DNA of 8,492 nucleotides from JALYNX01 sp044867525. Lineage in GTDB: Bacteria > Actinomycetota > Acidimicrobiia > Spongiisociales > ZC4RG35. Location: the NCBI GenBank assembly GCA_044867525.1, contig JBIOVB010000048.1, forward strand, positions 1-8,492, in the 5' to 3' direction. The notes under the pieces were generated by a model, which searched no databases, was not told the origin of the DNA, and saw only the letters and a list, made by a program, of their open reading frames with translations. Below are positions 6,936-8,492 of this stretch, one piece after another; position 1 is the stretch's first letter; the number at the start of each line of letters is the position of its first letter. A program made the position numbers and the translations under genes.

Positions 6936-6969
6936 GCCGCCCCCGACACCCCGGAAACGACCAAGAAGA

Positions 6970-7416
6970 ATGGCTACCGAAGAACTCGAAGAGCTAACCG
7001 ATATCGAAGACGAGCCCGATCTCGACGTCGAAGAGCTCGATGACGAGCTGGTCGAGGAACTCGAAGATCCCGAGGTTGAGGCCGAATTCGAGGAGGACTT
7101 CGAAGAAGAGGCAGAGGCCGAGGAAGACTTCGACAAGAGCGAGGACGAGGAAGAACAGCACGACGAAGAGACCACGGAGGCTCTCGAGGAACTGGAGAGC
7201 GAGGAGCTCCAGCTCATGGACGAGGAGGCGGGCGAGACATTGCTCGTCGACGAGGTCGAGGAGCTCCGTGCGATCCGCCGCGAAGAGCTGACCATGAACG
7301 TCGATGCCCAGCTACAACGCTCGGACGAATTCGTGTGCCAGTCCTGCTTCATGGTGAAGAGGACGAGTCAGCTCGCCAATCGCAAGAAGATGCTGTGCGC
7401 CGACTGTGCCTACTGA
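6970..7416 (+). CDS. DUF4193-type protein with long acidic N-terminal region
   Basis: This 148-aa protein has two clear parts. Residues 1-100 are extremely acidic (55 of 100 are Asp or Glu), probably disordered or a helical acidic segment. The C-terminus, from about 118 on (SDEFVCQSCFMVKRTSQLA, then KKMLCADCAY), has two CxxC pairs, C123/C126 and C143/C146. It matches the ending of the actinobacterial DUF4193 family (DEFxCxSCFLVxHRSQLA, then CxDC). Family members are usually near 100 aa, so the acidic part here is longer. The cysteines probably hold one zinc. The start ATG is preceded by AAGAAG immediately upstream and GGAAACGA about 10 nt upstream, with a good -10 box ahead. It overlaps the mannosyltransferase gene by 11 nt. 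Function is unknown; a nucleic-acid-mimicking or polymerase-associated role would be speculation. Confidence 0.88.
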   Translation: MATEELEELTDIEDEPDLDVEELDDELVEELEDPEVEAEFEEDFEEEAEAEEDFDKSEDEEEQHDEETTEALEELESEELQLMDEEAGETLLVDEVEELRAIRREELTMNVDAQLQRSDEFVCQSCFMVKRTSQLANRKKMLCADCAY

Positions 7417-8125
7417 TCGGGTCACGGTCGCAATTCCCACATACAACGAACGAGAAAACCTCTCACAGATAGTGGCCGCAATCAGCAGCCAGGGCTACCG
7501 CGTCCTGGTCGTGGACGACTCCTCGCCCGACGGGACCGGCGTCCTCGCCGACGAGATGGCAGAGCGGGACCCACTGGTATCGGTCCTTCACCGCGAAGAG
7601 AAGCAGGGTCTGGGGCCCGCCTACGCCGCCGGATTCGATCGCGCGCTCAGGGAGGGAGCGGAGGTCGTCGTGGAGATGGACGCCGACTTCTCACACGACC
7701 CGGCAGACATCCCCCGGCTGATCGAAGCCGTGAACCGGGGTGCCGACGTCGCCATCGGCTCCCGGTACGTCCCGGGAGGATCGACACCCGACTGGCCGGT
7801 GCACCGGCGCCTCATTTCGAGAGGAGGAAACCTCTACGCCCGGATCATGCTCGGGATCCCGACTCGCGACTCCACTGCCGGGTTCAGGGCGTTTCGCGCC
7901 GAGTCACTCCGCAGTCTCCCGTACCGTTCGGCGGAAGCCTCCGGCTACGGATTCCAGGTGGAAATGGCCCTACGCGCCCACCAGCAGGGCCTGGCTGTCG
8001 TCGAGGTGCCCATCACCTTTCGCGACCGAACGCGGGGAACCTCGAAGATGGGGACCGGGATCGTCATCGAGGCGATGAAGCTGGTCACCGTCTGGGGCCT
8101 GCAACGCCTGCGGTTCTGGAAATGA
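7406..8125 (+). CDS. ppm1: Polyprenol monophosphomannose synthase (Ppm1/DPM1-like GT2)
   Basis: This 239-aa protein is a family 2 glycosyltransferase expected to transfer mannose from GDP-mannose to polyprenyl phosphate on the cytoplasmic face of the membrane, supplying the mannose donor for lipoglycans and protein mannosylation. Motifs: IPTYNERENL (10-19), VVDDSSPDGT (35-44), the metal-binding D92-A93-D94 in EMDADFSHDP, GSRYVPGG (118-125), TAGFRAFR, GYGFQVEM, and the DPM-typical R208-T209-R210-G211-T212-S213-K214-M215. It has no C-terminal membrane domain, so it is the soluble single-domain form, unlike the M. tuberculosis enzyme fused to an Lnt domain. The start is the GTG at 7406, the only usable start before IPTYNE. 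It lies 11 nt inside the preceding gene, so translation is probably coupled. Glucose or another sugar as substrate cannot be excluded. Confidence 0.9.
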   Translation: MPTDRVTVAIPTYNERENLSQIVAAISSQGYRVLVVDDSSPDGTGVLADEMAERDPLVSVLHREEKQGLGPAYAAGFDRALREGAEVVVEMDADFSHDPADIPRLIEAVNRGADVAIGSRYVPGGSTPDWPVHRRLISRGGNLYARIMLGIPTRDSTAGFRAFRAESLRSLPYRSAEASGYGFQVEMALRAHQQGLAVVEVPITFRDRTRGTSKMGTGIVIEAMKLVTVWGLQRLRFWK

Positions 8126-8492
8126 GGGTCACTGCCCGTCGCGCATCGAGCGATGACCTTCCCGTCTTGAACCGGCTCTACCGGGGCCTCGAGGAGGAGA
8201 TGACCGCCCTGCACTCGATGTGGCCTCTGGCCGACGGCCTACCCGAGCCAGTGTCCGATTCGCTCTCGGAGGCCTTGGAAGACGAGATGACGATGGTGGT
8301 CCTCGGGGAGATCGACGATTACCCGTTTGGTTTCCTGTTGGCCCGAGTCGAAGGCCTGCTCCCACAGGCCGGGGAGGAGATGGTATGTGCCATCCGCCTG
8401 GTGTTCGTCGAACAAGACGCCAGGGAGGTCTCGGTGGGCGAGGTGATGAGGGACCTGGTGATGGCTGCCATGAGGGAGCGGGGTATCTCGAA
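8122..8492 (+). CDS. GNAT-like N-acetyltransferase, 3' end outside window
   Basis: The first 123 residues of a protein run off the window edge without a stop. The start ATG at 8122 overlaps the mannosyltransferase stop (ATGA). The beginning VTARRASSDDLPVLNRLYRGL is the typical first strand and helix of GNAT enzymes (R-A-x-x-D-D). MVVLGEIDDYPFGFLLARVE gives the central hairpin, and IRLVFVEQDAREVSVGEVM (91-109) is the region of motif A, which binds acetyl-CoA. In this motif R101-E102-V103-S104-V105-G106 has serine where the usual R/Q-x-x-G-x-G/A has its first glycine. The substrate is unknown. The fold call is reasonable but rests on a partial sequence. Confidence 0.75.
   Translation, partial: MRVTARRASSDDLPVLNRLYRGLEEEMTALHSMWPLADGLPEPVSDSLSEALEDEMTMVVLGEIDDYPFGFLLARVEGLLPQAGEEMVCAIRLVFVEQDAREVSVGEVMRDLVMAAMRERGIS

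Noticed and set aside
6906..7352. Serine-rich minus-strand open frame opposite the acidic gene
   Set aside because: The serine runs are the reverse complement of the GAG/GAA/GAC codons of the acidic protein, so it is a composition artefact.

Overview
The window looks like a piece of a high-GC actinobacterial chromosome, probably from an acidimicrobial or otherwise non-mycobacterial lineage. I infer this from gene content and order: two adjacent WYL-domain regulators (pafB, pafC), a Tat pair, a HelY-type Ski2-like helicase, a DUF4193-type protein and a Ppm1-like polyprenol-phosphate mannosyltransferase. The order pafB-pafC-tatA/B-tatC-helY is the one known downstream of the Pup-proteasome genes in Mycobacterium and relatives. 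Every supported gene is on the + strand, coding density is very high, and the third codon position is strongly G/C-rich.

Layout. Bases 1-45 hold no complete gene; at most they carry the tail of an upstream gene. Bases 46-1895 hold pafB and pafC, overlapping by 4 nt (ATGA). Bases 1896-1979 are a short gap with a palindrome and an imperfect 21-bp-spaced direct repeat. Bases 1980-2270 encode a 96-aa zinc-ribbon protein that I cannot assign to a function. Bases 2271-2389 are intergenic, with a perfect 12-bp hairpin that is probably a terminator, followed by a possible leaderless promoter. Bases 2390-6916 form a tightly coupled run: tatB-like, tatC, helY and a diacylglycerol/lipid kinase, overlapping by 4, 4 and 1 nt. 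Bases 6917-6969 contain a good -10 box. Bases 6970-8492 form a second coupled run: a very acidic DUF4193-type zinc protein, a polyprenol-phosphate mannosyltransferase (11-nt overlap) and a GNAT-like protein cut by the window edge (4-nt overlap).

How the genes relate. PafB and PafC are expected to work together as a heterodimeric transcription activator of the DNA-damage response. TatB-like and TatC form the receptor part of the twin-arginine export machine for folded proteins. HelY is an ATP-dependent RNA/DNA helicase of the Ski2/Mtr4 type. The lipid kinase and the mannosyltransferase both act at the membrane on lipid carriers or phospholipid precursors, although they lie in separate predicted transcription units.

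Most of the window is ordinary conserved actinobacterial core, and I see no new defence or mobile system. The points most worth a second look are the unassigned zinc-ribbon gene between pafC and tatB, the mutually exclusive pairing possible between the hairpin ahead of tatB and the tatB start region, and the long acidic extension on the DUF4193-type protein.
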